DNA of 64,000 nucleotides. Origin: Rhodanobacter denitrificans (GTDB lineage: Bacteria; Pseudomonadota; Gammaproteobacteria; Xanthomonadales; Rhodanobacteraceae). Location: contig QFPO01000009.1 in assembly GCA_003241385.1 (NCBI GenBank), positions 58,616 to 122,615 of the forward strand, in the 5' to 3' direction. The notes beneath the pieces are model-generated. The model worked only from the letters and a program-made list of their open reading frames with translations, had not been told where the DNA came from and did not search any database. A program made the translations under genes and the position numbers. Positions 63,955-64,000 of this stretch are shown here, in pieces. Every line of letters begins with the position of its first letter. Position 1 is the first letter of the stretch.

Positions 63955-64000
63955 GGCCCTTGGCGATGACCTACTCTTGCATGGCTTGAGCCACACTACC
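63955..64000 (-). rRNA. 5S ribosomal RNA, 3' end (gene continues beyond window)
   Basis: Read on the minus strand, the last bases give GGTAGTGTGG, then CATGCAAGAGTAGGTCATCG and CCAAGG, which is the conserved 3' part of bacterial 5S rRNA (GGTAGTGTGG...ATGCGAGAGTAGG...GCCAGGC in E. coli). The 5' two thirds lies outside the window. The exact 3' end is approximate. The rest of the rRNA operon is expected to the right. Confidence 0.9.

Overview
The window is GC-rich, densely coding chromosomal DNA from a Gram-negative bacterium. The best guess is a gammaproteobacterium of the Lysobacterales (Xanthomonadales; Rhodanobacteraceae-like). The evidence is the run dxr-rseP-bamA-skp-lpxD-fabZ-lpxA-lpxB-rnhB-dnaE-accA, the tyrosine and tryptophan catabolic genes, and secreted beta-helix proteins of the kind seen in that group. 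No intact mobile element, tRNA or CRISPR array was found. One decayed IS481-family fragment is present, and the 3' end of a 5S rRNA gene with its terminator lies at the right edge.

Layout. Bases 1-16114 carry the envelope and replication cluster (isoprenoid, outer membrane assembly, lipid A, DNA polymerase III, acetyl-CoA carboxylase). An LtaS-like phosphotransferase gene is inserted between lpxB and rnhB. Bases 16185-20343 carry a secreted unknown and two tandem secreted peptidylarginine-deiminase-like genes. Bases 20456-28354 carry pgk with a HAD phosphatase and an ArnT-like glycosyltransferase, then a cardiolipin synthase, an EF-hand lipoprotein, an LpxO/OlsC-type hydroxylase and a GT1 glycosyltransferase.

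Bases 28526-36718 hold a periplasmic alcohol oxidation operon: outer membrane protein, DUF1097 protein, AldA-type aldehyde dehydrogenase, Tat-exported Rieske protein and PQQ dehydrogenase. A sigma-54 promoter with upstream dyad sites precedes it, and an AcoR-like sigma-54 activator is encoded beyond it. Next to it lie lutABC and a divergent GntR regulator (36896-40657). Together these could carry a diol such as 1,2-propanediol through lactaldehyde and lactate to pyruvate.

Bases 40687-45303 look like a complete phosphorus-free membrane lipid module: a fused OlsF-type ornithine lipid synthase, divergent from an overlapping btaA-btaB-plcP operon for the betaine lipid DGTS and for phospholipid breakdown. 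A degenerate Pho box lies in front of btaA. A separate, genuine lpxH at 59364 argues that the third operon gene is PlcP rather than LpxH.

Bases 45394-53402 carry tyrosine catabolism (hppD, hmgA, fumarylacetoacetase, maiA) with a divergent MarR regulator whose dyad lies inside the hppD promoter spacer, then a POT peptide transporter and kynA. Bases 53403-56938 carry E1alpha, E1beta and E2 of a 2-oxoacid dehydrogenase. The rest holds secreted proteins, a periplasmic cyclophilin, lpxH, and two small secreted unknowns before the rRNA operon end.
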